A program made the position numbers and the translations under genes. A model generated the notes under the pieces. It was given only the letters and a program-made list of their open reading frames with translations. It was not told the origin of the DNA and ran no database searches. Source: Limnohabitans sp. 2KL-51 (lineage in GTDB: Bacteria > Pseudomonadota > Gammaproteobacteria > Burkholderiales > Burkholderiaceae_C). Taken from it: DNA of 64,000 bases. The stretch covers positions 62,001-126,000 of the forward strand of contig NZ_NESJ01000008.1 in assembly GCF_003063645.1 (NCBI RefSeq), read 5' to 3'. How positions within the stretch are numbered: position 1 is the stretch's first letter; each line of letters opens with the position of its first letter. This document shows positions 8,449 to 17,143 of the stretch, in pieces.

Positions 8449-9095
8449 CCACGCTCGGCCAAAAAGATGTCGATGCGGCGGTTGCGGGCCCGGCCCGATT
8501 CTGTGGCGTTGTCGGCAATCGGCTCGCGTGAACCGCGACCATCAATCGCCATGCGACTTGCGCTCACGCCGCGCGAGACCAAGTAGTCACGCGCGCTTTG
8601 GGCGCGGTTGACCGACAGCGGGTTGTTGATGGCGTCGCTGCCAGTGCTGTCGGTGTGGCCCACGATGCGCACTTCCATGCTCGTTTGCTGGCTCAGGCCT
8701 TGGGCAAACTGGTCCAGGATGGGCCGCAGATTCGGTTTGATGGCGGCGCGCCCCGTGTCAAACGAAATGTCGTTCGGGATGCTCAGCTTGAGCTGGTTGT
8801 CAGGGGTTTGCGTGACCACGGTGCCGGTGCCGGCCGTGGCTTGCTCCATGGCGCGCTTTTTGTCTTCCATGTTCTTGGACCAGATGTAGCCGCCCAAAGC
8901 CCCCAGACCCGCGCCGATGGCGGTGGACTTGCTGTCGCGGCCCAGAATTTGGCCCGCAACAGCGCCAATCACCGCGCCTGTGCCCGCGCCCTTTTGCTGG
9001 GGCGTGACGCTGTTGGTGGCGCAACCTGCCAAAAAAACGCTCGCTGCGACAGCGGCCAAGCCCAAGCGGGTCAAAGGGGTGTTGGAGATGATCAT
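8439..9095 (-). CDS. OmpA-family outer-membrane lipoprotein with glycine zipper
   Basis: A 218-residue protein. The signal peptide ends in the lipobox FLAGC with Cys25. A glycine-zipper region follows (GAGTGAVIGAVAGQILG, then GAGLGALGGYIWS), and then a C-terminal OmpA-like peptidoglycan-binding domain with VGHTDSTGS, LSVNRAQSARDYL and GRGSREPIADN...RARNRRIDI. It resembles YiaD/Pal-type proteins that tie the outer membrane to the cell wall. An AAAGGA site lies 6 bases before the ATG. It is transcribed towards marR, and the two genes overlap tail to tail by 10 bases with no visible terminator. Confidence 0.92.
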   Translation of the reverse strand: MIISNTPLTRLGLAAVAASVFLAGCATNSVTPQQKGAGTGAVIGAVAGQILGRDSKSTAIGAGLGALGGYIWSKNMEDKKRAMEQATAGTGTVVTQTPDNQLKLSIPNDISFDTGRAAIKPNLRPILDQFAQGLSQQTSMEVRIVGHTDSTGSDAINNPLSVNRAQSARDYLVSRGVSASRMAIDGRGSREPIADNATESGRARNRRIDIFLAERGQR

Positions 9096-9533
9096 GTTGA
9101 TTCCTTTCAGTCAAAACGAATGCACCCCGAATTTACCCGGTCAGGCCCGTCCCGACCGTCCCGCACCCTTCAGTCATTGCAAGTATTTGTACAAAGGGCC
9201 TTTCAAAACCCTGTTTTATTGATTCGGCCCGCTGAAGTTTAAATTGCCCATTTTTTTGTCGATCCTGTGGATCTTTTGGTCTTTGTAAGAGCCCACCCCG
9301 TGGGCGAAGACTTGCAGGGCGATGCTGTTGAGGGCGTGTTCCACGCCCATCGCCTACAGGGGTGAGCTCCTACAAAAAAACTATCCCTCGCATGCAGTTC
9401 AAGACTTCAAGGGGCCAGTTCAATAGTTGTTTGGCGGGTGGGCGCCCATGCCATCCCACCCTCTCCACCAAGGTGACAGCGCCACAGCTTGGCATCTGTC
9501 ACGATCGCTTTTTTCATCTGATTCGAAACTGCC
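9096..9533. other. Intergenic region, 438 bp
   Basis: The gap between the divergent OmpA-like lipoprotein and the FAH-family gene. It must contain both promoters, but I could not assign convincing -35/-10 boxes. The only clear structure is REPIN-like copy 3 at 9285-9373. No credible gene is seen here; open frames crossing it have no recognisable features. Confidence 0.6.
9285..9373. repeat. REPIN-like palindromic element, copy 3 (diverged)
   Basis: The left half starts GTAAGAGCCCACCCCGTGGG at 9285. The right half is the inverted form ending GTGAGCTCCTAC at 9373, with a longer centre (~35 bp). Several mismatches between the arms suggest an older copy. Confidence 0.75.
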
Positions 9534-10727
9534 ATGCTGAACACCCTATTGCCCCAAGACGCTCACCAAGCTTTGCTGATCGGCCGCTTGTGGGTGCCGG
9601 ACTTCGGCGCCGTGGTTTGTGCCGTCACGCCCGAGGATGTGTTCGATCTGTCGCAGCTCGCCCCCACCAGCAGCCAATTGCTGGAGCTGCCCGAGCTGGC
9701 CCATCAGGTAGGGGCTTTTGTTCGCAGCGGCCAAGCCCCGCGCTTGGCCAGCACCCCCGAGGCTTTGGCCAACAGCGACGAAACCTGCCGTGATGCAGCC
9801 CAAGCCTGGTTCATGGCCCCGTGCGATTTGCAAGCCGTCAAGGCCGCTGGCGTCACCTTTGTCGCCAGCATGCTCGAGCGGGTGATTGAAGAGCAGGCCC
9901 GTGGCGACGCCAGTCGGGCCGAAGCCGTGCGCCAAGCGGTGGTGGCGGTCATTGGTGACAACTTGCGCAGCGTGGTACCCGGTTCCCCCGAATCGGCCCG
10001 GCTCAAAGAAGTACTGCTGGCCCAAGGCATGTGGTCGCAATACCTGGAAGTGGGCATCGGGCCAGACGCTGAAATTTTCACCAAAGCCCAGCCCATGAGC
10101 TCGGTCGGCCCCGGGGCCCTGGTGGGCATTCACCCGGGCAGCCAATGGAACAACCCCGAACCTGAAATCGTGTTGGCGGCCAACTCCCGCGGCGAAGTGG
10201 TCGGTGCCAGCTTGGGGAACGACGTGAACCTGCGGGACTTTGAAGGCCGCAGCGCCTTGCTGCTGGGCAAAGCCAAAGACAACAACGCCAGTTGCGCCAT
10301 CGGCCCCTTCATCCGCCTCTTTGATGAAAACTTTGACATCGATGACGTTCGCCAGTGCGAGCTGAGCCTCAAAGTGCAAGGCCCCGAAGGCTTTGTGATG
10401 CAAGGCAGCAGCGCCTTGAGCCAAATCAGCCGAGACCCCCTGGACCTGGCGGGACAGGCCATGGGCAAGTACCACCAATACCCCGACGGCATGCTGCTGT
10501 TTTTGGGCACCATGTTCGCCCCCACCCAAGACCGCCATGGCCCCGGCCAGGGTTTTACCCATGTGGTTGGCGATGTGGTCAGTATCTCGGCCCCGCAACT
10601 GGGCACCTTGGTCAACCAGGTCAGCACCTCGGACCAGGCGCCCGCCTGGACCTATGGTGTGGGTGCGCTGATGCAGGATCTGACCAAACGCCAACGTCAG
10701 AACTTAAGCTTGGCGGGGCTGGCATAA
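9534..10727 (+). CDS. Fumarylacetoacetate hydrolase (FAH) family protein
   Basis: A 397-residue protein. The C-terminal half has the FAH fold signature: WNNPEPEIVL supplies the two metal-binding glutamates, and GNDVNLRDFEGRSALLLGKAKD supplies the metal-binding aspartate and lysine. The length and the long N-terminal region resemble 2-keto-3-deoxy-arabinonate/xylonate dehydratase-like members rather than true fumarylacetoacetase. It probably acts on a 2-keto acid with a divalent metal. It is monocistronic as far as visible. The substrate cannot be read from the sequence; sugar-acid loci elsewhere in the window make a ketodeoxy sugar acid plausible. Confidence 0.8.
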   Translation: MLNTLLPQDAHQALLIGRLWVPDFGAVVCAVTPEDVFDLSQLAPTSSQLLELPELAHQVGAFVRSGQAPRLASTPEALANSDETCRDAAQAWFMAPCDLQAVKAAGVTFVASMLERVIEEQARGDASRAEAVRQAVVAVIGDNLRSVVPGSPESARLKEVLLAQGMWSQYLEVGIGPDAEIFTKAQPMSSVGPGALVGIHPGSQWNNPEPEIVLAANSRGEVVGASLGNDVNLRDFEGRSALLLGKAKDNNASCAIGPFIRLFDENFDIDDVRQCELSLKVQGPEGFVMQGSSALSQISRDPLDLAGQAMGKYHQYPDGMLLFLGTMFAPTQDRHGPGQGFTHVVGDVVSISAPQLGTLVNQVSTSDQAPAWTYGVGALMQDLTKRQRQNLSLAGLA

Positions 10728-10793
10728 TTTTGGGTTTTCCACACCCCGGCGGCCCACCAGCGTCACCGGGCTCTTTCTGACAGGATGCCCCTC

Positions 10794-11144
10794 ATGAACA
10801 CCACCTCCTCAGGCCTGCAATACGAAGACACCGTTGTCGGCGAAGGCGAAGTCGCCACGGCGGGTCAAGACGTCACCGTTCACTACACCGGCTGGCTCTT
10901 TAAAGACGGCGAACAAGGCGCGAAATTTGACTCCAGCCGTGACCGCCGTGACCCCTTTGTGTTCGGCCTGGGCGCTGGCATGGTCATCAAGGGTTGGGAC
11001 GAAGGCGTGGCCGGCATGAAGGTGGGCGGTCAACGCACCCTGATCATCCCGGCCGAGCTGGGCTACGGCGCACGCGGCGCTGGTGGCGTGATCCCACCCA
11101 ACGCCACCTTGAAGTTCGACGTGGAACTGCTGGCCCTCGATTGA
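10794..11144 (+). CDS. FKBP-type peptidyl-prolyl cis-trans isomerase
   Basis: A 116-residue single FKBP domain without signal peptide, so cytoplasmic. Characteristic segments are VTVHYTGWL, KFDSSRDR.PFVFGLGAGMVIKGWDEGVAGM and GYGARGAGGVIPPNATLKFDVELL. It accelerates proline isomerisation in folding proteins. ATG 10794 is preferred because an AGG lies 9 bases upstream; the ATG at 10785 is directly abutted by that site. A strong rho-independent terminator follows at 11179-11200. Confidence 0.93.
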   Translation: MNTTSSGLQYEDTVVGEGEVATAGQDVTVHYTGWLFKDGEQGAKFDSSRDRRDPFVFGLGAGMVIKGWDEGVAGMKVGGQRTLIIPAELGYGARGAGGVIPPNATLKFDVELLALD

Positions 11145-11178
11145 GACCAAGGCGAAAAGGCTGCAGCTTTTCCGACCT

Positions 11179-11200
11179 ACCCGCCTTTGGGCGGGTTTTT
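11179..11200 (+). terminator. Rho-independent terminator of the FKBP gene
   Basis: Seven-base-pair stem ACCCGCC/GGCGGGT with a four-base loop, followed by five T. It lies 35 bases after the FKBP stop and separates that gene from the heat-shock operon. Confidence 0.88.
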
Positions 11201-11261
11201 CTTGCGCTATTTTTGCTGTATTTTTGCGCCATTCCCGTGGCCACTGAACTGCAAAGCCCCC

Positions 11262-11289
11262 CTTGAAGCCTGTAACAACGCCCCTATTT
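11262..11289 (+). promoter_or_regulatory. Sigma-32 (RpoH) heat-shock promoter of grpE-dnaK-dnaJ
   Basis: CTTGAA at 11262-11267, a 13-base spacer, then CCCCTATTT at 11281-11289. This fits the RpoH consensus CTTGAA-N13/14-CCCCATnT with a single change. It lies 34 bases before the grpE start and just after the FKBP terminator, as expected for a heat-shock operon promoter. Confidence 0.88.
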
Positions 11290-11322
11290 GCAAGGGGTAT
11301 CTATTTTTTGCGGACATTGTTC

Positions 11323-11871
11323 ATGTCAGAAGCCACACACAACCAAGACCCCAAGCCCCTGAGTGACGAAGAGTTGGCCGCTGCTGCAGCCATGACCCCC
11401 ACCGACCCGCTGGCCGATGCCCAGGCCGAACTGGCCAACCTGAAGGCGCAAAACGCCGATCTTGCCGACCAGTACCTGCGCGCCCAAGCCGATGTGCAAA
11501 ACGCCCGCCGCCGCGCCGACGACGAAATCGCCAAGGCCCGCAAATTTGCCGTGGAGGGTTTCGCCGACAGCCTGCTGCCTGTGCTGGACAGCCTGGAAGC
11601 AGGTTTGGCCCTGCCCAACGTCACGATCGAGCAGATCCGCGAAGGGTCAGAGGCCACGCTTCGCCAGCTCAAAAGCGCGCTGGAGCGCAACAAAGTGCTG
11701 GCCATCGACCCACCACCAGGCACCAAGTTCGACCCGCACCACCACCAGGCCATCAGCGTGGTGCCGGCCGAGCAAGAGCCCAACAGCGTGGTGGGCGTGC
11801 TGCAAAAGGGGTATTCCATTGCTGACCGGGTGCTGCGTCCGGCTTTGGTGACGGTCACCGCCCCCAAATAA
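11323..11871 (+). CDS. grpE: Nucleotide exchange factor GrpE
   Basis: A 182-residue GrpE. There is an acidic, disordered N-terminus, then a long helix ([34 protein letters not shown]) and the C-terminal beta domain with [16 protein letters not shown] and the closing [16 protein letters not shown] signature. It releases ADP from DnaK and works as a thermosensor. ATG 11323 (MSEAT) was chosen; an earlier in-frame TTG overlaps the -35 box of the RpoH promoter and cannot be the start. It is the first gene of the heat-shock operon, with dnaK 87 bases downstream. Confidence 0.96.
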   Translation: MSEATHNQDPKPLSDEELAAAAAMTPTDPLADAQAELANLKAQNADLADQYLRAQADVQNARRRADDEIAKARKFAVEGFADSLLPVLDSLEAGLALPNVTIEQIREGSEATLRQLKSALERNKVLAIDPPPGTKFDPHHHQAISVVPAEQEPNSVVGVLQKGYSIADRVLRPALVTVTAPK

Positions 11872-11958
11872 AACCTTTTCGGCGCGAGGGGCTTGAAAAG
11901 CGTCCCAGCTGCCTCAACTGCAAAACATTGCACTTTTAACCAATTTCGGAGTATCAAA

Positions 11959-13887
11959 ATGGGAAGAATCATCGGTATTGACTTGGGCACCACCAACTCG
12001 TGCGTGGCCATCATGGAAGGCAACACGACCAAAGTGATCGAAAACGCCGAAGGCGCTCGCACCACCCCTTCCATCATTGCCTACCAGGAAGACGGCGAAA
12101 TCCTGGTTGGCGCATCGGCCAAGCGCCAAGCGGTGACCAACCCCCGCAACACTTTGTACGCGGTCAAGCGCTTGATCGGCCGCAAGTTCGCCGAAAAAGA
12201 AGTCCAAAAAGACATCGACCTGATGCCTTACACCATCGCCAAAGCCGACAACGGCGACGCCTGGGTGGAAGTGCGTGGCAACAAATTGGCCCCACCACAA
12301 ATCAGCGCCGAAATTCTGCGCAAGATGAAGAAAACCGCCGAAGACTACCTCGGAGAAGAAGTGACCGAGGCCGTGATCACGGTGCCGGCTTACTTCAACG
12401 ATGCACAGCGCCAAGCCACCAAAGACGCGGGTCGCATCGCCGGTTTGGATGTCAAGCGCATCATCAACGAGCCCACCGCTGCAGCCTTGGCTTTTGGCCT
12501 GGACAAGCAAGAAAAGGGCGACCGCAAGATCGCTGTCTATGACTTGGGTGGCGGCACGTTTGACGTGTCCATCATCGAAATTGCCGACGTGGATGGCGAA
12601 AAGCAATTTGAAGTTTTGTCCACCAACGGCGACACCTTCCTGGGCGGCGAAGACTTTGACCAGCGCATCATCGACCACATCATCACCGAGTTCAAGAAAG
12701 AGTCCGGCGTCGATTTGGCCAAGGACGTGCTGGCCCTGCAGCGCCTGAAAGAAGCCGCTGAAAAAGCGAAGATCGAGCTGTCCAGCTCGGCGGCCACCGA
12801 CGTCAACTTGCCTTACATCACGGCCGACGCCTCCGGCCCCAAGCACCTGAACATCAAGCTGACCCGCGCCAAGCTGGAGCAGTTGGTGGAAGAGTTGATC
12901 GAGCGCACCATCGCCCCTTGCCGCACGGCCATCAAAGACGCGGGCGTCGCGGTCGGTGACATCGACGACATCATCTTGGTCGGCGGTATGTCCCGCATGC
13001 CCAAGGTGCAAGAGAAGGTCAAAGAGTTCTTCGGCAAAGAGCCCCGCAAAGACGTGAATCCCGACGAAGCCGTGGCCGTGGGCGCTGCGATCCAAGGCCA
13101 GGTCTTGTCGGGCGACCGCACCGACGTGCTGCTGCTCGACGTGACCCCCTTGTCTTTGGGCATCGAAACCATGGGCGGCGTGATGACCAAGATGATCACT
13201 AAGAACACGACTATCCCAACCAAGTTTGCACAGACTTTCTCGACCGCTGAAGACAACCAGCCGGCCGTGACGATCAAGGTGTTCCAGGGCGAACGCGAAA
13301 TCGCTTCGGGCAACAAGGCCTTGGGCGAATTCAACCTGGAAGGCATCCCGCCCGCATCGCGTGGCACACCCCAGATCGAAGTGTCGTTTGACATTGACGC
13401 CAACGGCATCTTGCACGTGGGTGCCAAAGACAAAGGCACCGGCAAGGAAAACAAGATCACGATCAAGGCCAACTCCGGTTTGTCCGAAGCCGAAATTCAG
13501 CAGATGGTGAAAGACGCCGAGCTGAACGCAGTGGAAGACAAGAAAAAGCTGGAGTTGGTGCAGGCCCGCAACGCCGGTGAAGCCGCTGTGCACAGCGTGA
13601 AAAAGAGCCTGACCGAGCACGGCGACAAGATCGAAGCGTCCGAAAAAGAAGCCATCGAAGCCGCCGCCAAGGCCCTGGAAGAGGTTTTGAAGGGCGAAGA
13701 CAAAGACGCCATCGAAGCCAAAACCGAAGCCCTGATGACCGCCAGCCAGAAGCTGGGCGAGAAGGTCTACGCCGACATGCAAGCTCAGCAAGCTGCAGCC
13801 AGCGCCGGTGCTGCCGCTGCGCCTGATGCCAAGCCACAAGACGACAATGTGGTGGACGCGGAAGTCAAGGAAGTCAAAAAGGGCTAA
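11959..13887 (+). CDS. dnaK: Chaperone protein DnaK (Hsp70)
   Basis: A 642-residue Hsp70. The ATPase domain shows [10 protein letters not shown] at the N-terminus, [10 protein letters not shown] near residue 195 and [13 protein letters not shown] near 338. It is followed by the linker with [15 protein letters not shown] and the substrate-binding domain; the tail is alanine-rich and ends in an acidic/lysine motif. It folds and remodels proteins in the cytoplasm with DnaJ and GrpE. The start at 11959 (MGRIIGID) follows CGGAG; longer in-frame starts have no ribosome site. It is transcribed from the grpE promoter; a second CTTGAA at about 11891 lacks a matching -10 box. Confidence 0.98.
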   Translation: MGRIIGIDLGTTNSCVAIMEGNTTKVIENAEGARTTPSIIAYQEDGEILVGASAKRQAVTNPRNTLYAVKRLIGRKFAEKEVQKDIDLMPYTIAKADNGDAWVEVRGNKLAPPQISAEILRKMKKTAEDYLGEEVTEAVITVPAYFNDAQRQATKDAGRIAGLDVKRIINEPTAAALAFGLDKQEKGDRKIAVYDLGGGTFDVSIIEIADVDGEKQFEVLSTNGDTFLGGEDFDQRIIDHIITEFKKESGVDLAKDVLALQRLKEAAEKAKIELSSSAATDVNLPYITADASGPKHLNIKLTRAKLEQLVEELIERTIAPCRTAIKDAGVAVGDIDDIILVGGMSRMPKVQEKVKEFFGKEPRKDVNPDEAVAVGAAIQGQVLSGDRTDVLLLDVTPLSLGIETMGGVMTKMITKNTTIPTKFAQTFSTAEDNQPAVTIKVFQGEREIASGNKALGEFNLEGIPPASRGTPQIEVSFDIDANGILHVGAKDKGTGKENKITIKANSGLSEAEIQQMVKDAELNAVEDKKKLELVQARNAGEAAVHSVKKSLTEHGDKIEASEKEAIEAAAKALEEVLKGEDKDAIEAKTEALMTASQKLGEKVYADMQAQQAAASAGAAAAPDAKPQDDNVVDAEVKEVKKG

Positions 13888-13989
13888 GACCCCACCCTCT
13901 GCGGCCTGGCCGCAGTCCCGCCGCGCAAGCTGATTCAGGCCACTGAATCGCCTTCGCGGCGTTCTTGTTCTAACGGTTGGATTTGCCCC

Positions 13990-15132
13990 ATGGCGACAAA
14001 ACGAGATTTTTACGAAGTGCTGGGCGTTGCCAAAAACGCCACGGACGAAGACATCAAAAAGGCTTATCGCAAGCTGGCGATGAAGTACCACCCTGACCGC
14101 AACCAGGGTGAAGACGCCAAGGCCAAAGAGGCCGAGGCCAAGTTCAAAGAGGGCAAAGAGGCCTACGAGATGTTGTCGGACGCGCAAAAACGCGCGGCCT
14201 ACGACCAGCACGGGCATGCCGGGGTTGACCCGAATATGCGCGGCGGGGCCGAAGGCTTTGGCGGTTTTGGTGACGCCTTTGGCGACATCTTTGGCGATAT
14301 TTTTGGTGGCCAAGCGCGGGGCGGACGTGGTGGTGGTCGTCAAGTCTTCCGAGGCGGCGACTTGAGCTATGCGATGGAGATCACCCTAGAAGAAGCGGCC
14401 AACGGCAAGGACTCGCAATTGCGCATTCCGAGCTGGGACGAATGCGACACTTGCCACGGCACCGGAGCCAAACCGGGCACCACCGCCAAGACCTGCGCGA
14501 CTTGCCAAGGCCAAGGCCAAGTGCAAATGCGCCAAGGCTTTTTCAGTGTGCAGCAAACCTGCCCGCACTGCCGCGGCACCGGCAAGATCATCCCCGAACC
14601 ATGCGTCACCTGCCAAGGCCAGGGCAAGGTCAAGAAACAAAAAACCCTAGAAGTCAAAATTCCGGCCGGCATCGACGATGGCATGCGCATCCGAAGTGCA
14701 GGCAATGGCGAGCCGGGCACCAACGGTGGGCCACCGGGCGACTTGTTCATTGAAATCCGCCTGAAGAAACATTCGATTTTTGAGCGGGATGGCGACGACC
14801 TGCACTGCGCGGTGCCCATCAGCTTCAGCAAAGCGGGCTTGGGCGGGGAAATTGAGGTGCCCACGCTGGGCGGCAAAGCGGCGATCGACATCCCCGAAGG
14901 CACCCAGACCGGCAAGCAATTCCGCCTGCGCGGCAAAGGCATCAAGGGTGTGCGCGGCAGCTACCCGGGCGACCTGTATTGCCACATCACCGTGGAGACC
15001 CCGGTCAAGCTGACCGAACACCAAAAGAAACTGCTCAAGGAGTTTGAAGAGTCTCTCTCCAAAGGTGGTGGCAAACACCAGCCGAGCGGAGAAACCTGGA
15101 CCGACAAGCTCAAAGGTTTCTTCGGGGCTTGA
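13990..15132 (+). CDS. dnaJ: Chaperone protein DnaJ (Hsp40)
   Basis: A 380-residue type I J-protein. The J domain carries HPD at residues 34-36. A Gly/Phe-rich linker follows, then four CxxCxGxG-type zinc repeats ([32 protein letters not shown]) and the C-terminal substrate-binding domains. It stimulates DnaK ATPase and delivers unfolded clients. It lies 102 bases after dnaK. That gap holds a perfect hairpin, CTGCGGCC-T-GGCCGCAG (13899-13915), without a T-run, which could slow or process the transcript between the two genes. Confidence 0.97.
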   Translation: MATKRDFYEVLGVAKNATDEDIKKAYRKLAMKYHPDRNQGEDAKAKEAEAKFKEGKEAYEMLSDAQKRAAYDQHGHAGVDPNMRGGAEGFGGFGDAFGDIFGDIFGGQARGGRGGGRQVFRGGDLSYAMEITLEEAANGKDSQLRIPSWDECDTCHGTGAKPGTTAKTCATCQGQGQVQMRQGFFSVQQTCPHCRGTGKIIPEPCVTCQGQGKVKKQKTLEVKIPAGIDDGMRIRSAGNGEPGTNGGPPGDLFIEIRLKKHSIFERDGDDLHCAVPISFSKAGLGGEIEVPTLGGKAAIDIPEGTQTGKQFRLRGKGIKGVRGSYPGDLYCHITVETPVKLTEHQKKLLKEFEESLSKGGGKHQPSGETWTDKLKGFFGA

Positions 15133-15159
15133 GTCTGATTTGACCCGCAAGGCAGTTCA

Positions 15160-15223
15160 AGAGGGGTTGCGGCGGGTTCCTCATGGCGGGTACGCAAAAA
15201 TCGTCACCCGCCGCAACCCCTCT
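15160..15223. repeat. Long inverted repeat downstream of dnaJ
   Basis: Perfect 18-bp arms (15160-15177 and 15206-15223) with a 28-bp centre; the arm core is GGGGTTGCGGCGGGT. There is no T-run, so it is not a standard terminator, and its sequence is unrelated to the REPIN-like family of this window. It could be an RNA-stabilising hairpin at the end of the heat-shock mRNA or a separate repeat type. Confidence 0.75.
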
Positions 15224-15307
15224 CGCACTCTGGGGTGAATTTGCAGGCCAGCCATTTCGTTGACCCAAGTCAAAACTCGCGCCAACCAATGCCGTGAACA
15301 TGGGCGC

Positions 15308-16672
15308 ATGAGCGCCACCATCACCTTCCTCGGCGGAGCCGACACCGTCACAGGCTCCAAGTACCTGATCGAGCACAACCAAAAACGGCTGCTGGTCGAT
15401 TGCGGGCTGTTTCAGGGCTACAAACAACTGCGCTTGCGCAACTGGAGCCCTCTGCCCGCTAACCCGGCGAACATCGATGCGGTGGTGCTAACCCATGCGC
15501 ACCTGGACCACAGCGGTTACTTGCCCTTGCTGGTGAAAAACGGTTTTCGAAGCCGAGTGCACGCCACCTCAGCCACTTGCGAACTGGCCACCATCTTGCT
15601 GCCCGACAGCGGGCACATCCAGGAAGAAGATGCACATTTTGCCAACCGGCACGGCTTTTCCAAACACGCCCCGGCCCTCCCGCTGTACACCAAGCAAGAG
15701 GCCATCCAGAGCCTCAAACAATTGCATGCGGAGCATCAGGGCCAGTGGTTCGAGCCCATCCGTGGCTGGAAAGCCCGCTTTCAGCCTGCGGGACACATTC
15801 TGGGTGCGGCCAGTTTGCTGTTGGGTGTAGGTGGGCGAAGCATCCTTTTTTCAGGCGATCTGGGCCGCCCTGACGACCCACTGATGAACCCGCCCGAGCC
15901 ACCCCCTCAGGCCGACACGGTCTTGATCGAATCGACCTATGGCGACCGCCAGCACCCCAAGGAAAAGTTGTTTGAGGAACTCGGACCGCTCCTGAAAAAA
16001 CTGGCTGCGCGCGGGGGCGTAGCCGTGGTGCCGGTGTTTGCCGTGGGGCGGGCGCAGGCTGTGTTGCACACCATTGCACAGCTCAAGGCCGAAGGGAAGA
16101 TTCCCAAGGGTTTGCCGATTTTTCTGGACAGTCCAATGGCGATCCACACCACGGCTCTGTTTGAGCGCCACCCAGGGGAGCACCGCCTGAGCGTGCAGGA
16201 AGTGCGCAACATGGACCATGTGGCCACCATGCTGGAGACCCCCGAGCAATCCAAATCATTGGCGCGGCGACACGGTCCGATGGTGATTCTGGCGGCCAGC
16301 GGCATGGCCACGGGCGGACGCGTCTTGCACCACCTGGCGCAATACGCGGGCGACCACCGCAACATGATCATCTTGACGGGTTATCAGGCCCCAGGAACCC
16401 GCGGGGCGGCCTTGGCCAGTGGCCGCAACACCATCCGCATCCATGCGCAGGATGTGGCGGTAAGCGCAGAGGTGGCACAAATCGAATCGGCCTCGGCCCA
16501 TGCCGATGCCAACCAGCTGCTGAGTTGGCTGCACAAAATGCCCAGCGCACCCGGGCAGGTGTATGTGGTTCACGGCGAGCGCGAGGCGTCCGACATGCTG
16601 CGCCAGCGCATCGAGCATGAGATCAAATGGCGTGCCCTGGTGCCCGAGCAAGGTTCGGTCTGGCCACTTTAA
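15308..16672 (+). CDS. Metallo-beta-lactamase/beta-CASP RNA-processing nuclease
   Basis: A 454-residue MBL-fold hydrolase with a beta-CASP insert and an RMMBL end domain. The metal motif THAHLDHSG begins near residue 62. Later motifs are PAGHILGAAS, FSGDLGRPD, ESTYGDR, the SGMATGGRVLHHL region and the final HGE near residue 430. This is the CPSF-73/YSH1-like bacterial group, cytoplasmic zinc nucleases thought to cut RNA; the exact target is unknown. ATG 15308 (MSATITFLGGA) was chosen since homologues start directly with this strand. Its stop lies 6 bases from the convergent DUF1854 gene. Confidence 0.88.
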   Translation: MSATITFLGGADTVTGSKYLIEHNQKRLLVDCGLFQGYKQLRLRNWSPLPANPANIDAVVLTHAHLDHSGYLPLLVKNGFRSRVHATSATCELATILLPDSGHIQEEDAHFANRHGFSKHAPALPLYTKQEAIQSLKQLHAEHQGQWFEPIRGWKARFQPAGHILGAASLLLGVGGRSILFSGDLGRPDDPLMNPPEPPPQADTVLIESTYGDRQHPKEKLFEELGPLLKKLAARGGVAVVPVFAVGRAQAVLHTIAQLKAEGKIPKGLPIFLDSPMAIHTTALFERHPGEHRLSVQEVRNMDHVATMLETPEQSKSLARRHGPMVILAASGMATGGRVLHHLAQYAGDHRNMIILTGYQAPGTRGAALASGRNTIRIHAQDVAVSAEVAQIESASAHADANQLLSWLHKMPSAPGQVYVVHGEREASDMLRQRIEHEIKWRALVPEQGSVWPL

Positions 16673-16678
16673 AGCCAC

Positions 16679-17143
16679 TCAGAGAAAACGGTCCAGCAGT
16701 TTGCGGGAATGTTTGTCCATGGCTGCCAAATCGCGAATCATGTACTGCACACCATTGGCGTCGTTGATCAGCAGCACGGTGCCGGTCAGGCGGCGGATGT
16801 CTTCCTCGCCTTTGAGCATGAATTGCGTGGTGCCCCGATCGGTCTGAACCGTCCAGGTGCTGGGCGTGAGCAGGCTGCTCACCGTGTCCAAGCGCAGGAT
16901 TTCTGGCAAAAATTCGCGCTCGTCCAAAGCCACGCGCAGCGTGGTTTGCAAGTCGGGTGGCAGCGCTGAGAGATCGGGCACCCAAAGCAATTCATGGCCG
17001 TCGGCGTCCATCAAGGCGGCGCCTTGGTCCGGGGCCGAAACCGGATAAGCGCGCAGCGCCGTCACCGGGCTGTGGCGCGTGCCATTGGCCAAGACCAGCA
17101 CCCAAAGGCCAAAAGCATCGCGTTGCAAGTCAAACGGGTTCAT
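16679..17143 (-). CDS. Cyanophycin-associated DUF1854 protein
   Basis: A 154-residue protein of the DUF1854 family. There is no signal peptide or membrane segment. The C-terminal half shows a typical stretch, DRGTTQFMLKGEEDIRRL, followed by INDANGVQYMIRDL. Its ATG overlaps the stop of the upstream ABC exporter gene by four bases (ATGA), so the two are translated together. As I recall, the same pair occurs beside cyanophycin synthetase genes in many Burkholderiales, as here, but the molecular role is not known. Involvement in handling cyanophycin or its export partner is inferred from neighbourhood alone. Confidence 0.85.
   Translation of the reverse strand: MNPFDLQRDAFGLWVLVLANGTRHSPVTALRAYPVSAPDQGAALMDADGHELLWVPDLSALPPDLQTTLRVALDEREFLPEILRLDTVSSLLTPSTWTVQTDRGTTQFMLKGEEDIRRLTGTVLLINDANGVQYMIRDLAAMDKHSRKLLDRFL

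Noticed and set aside
9546..10694. A 382-codon open frame antisense to the FAH-family gene
   Set aside because: No recognisable family; the sense frame has the metal-site motifs.
11890..11958. A second sigma-32 promoter directly before dnaK
   Set aside because: A CTTGAA-like word is present, but no CCCCAT-like -10 box follows at 12-15 bases.
11914..14343. An 809-codon open frame antisense to dnaK and dnaJ
   Set aside because: It is a by-product of GC-rich codon use opposite conserved chaperone genes; its translation is low-complexity, without a recognisable domain, and both sense genes are certain.
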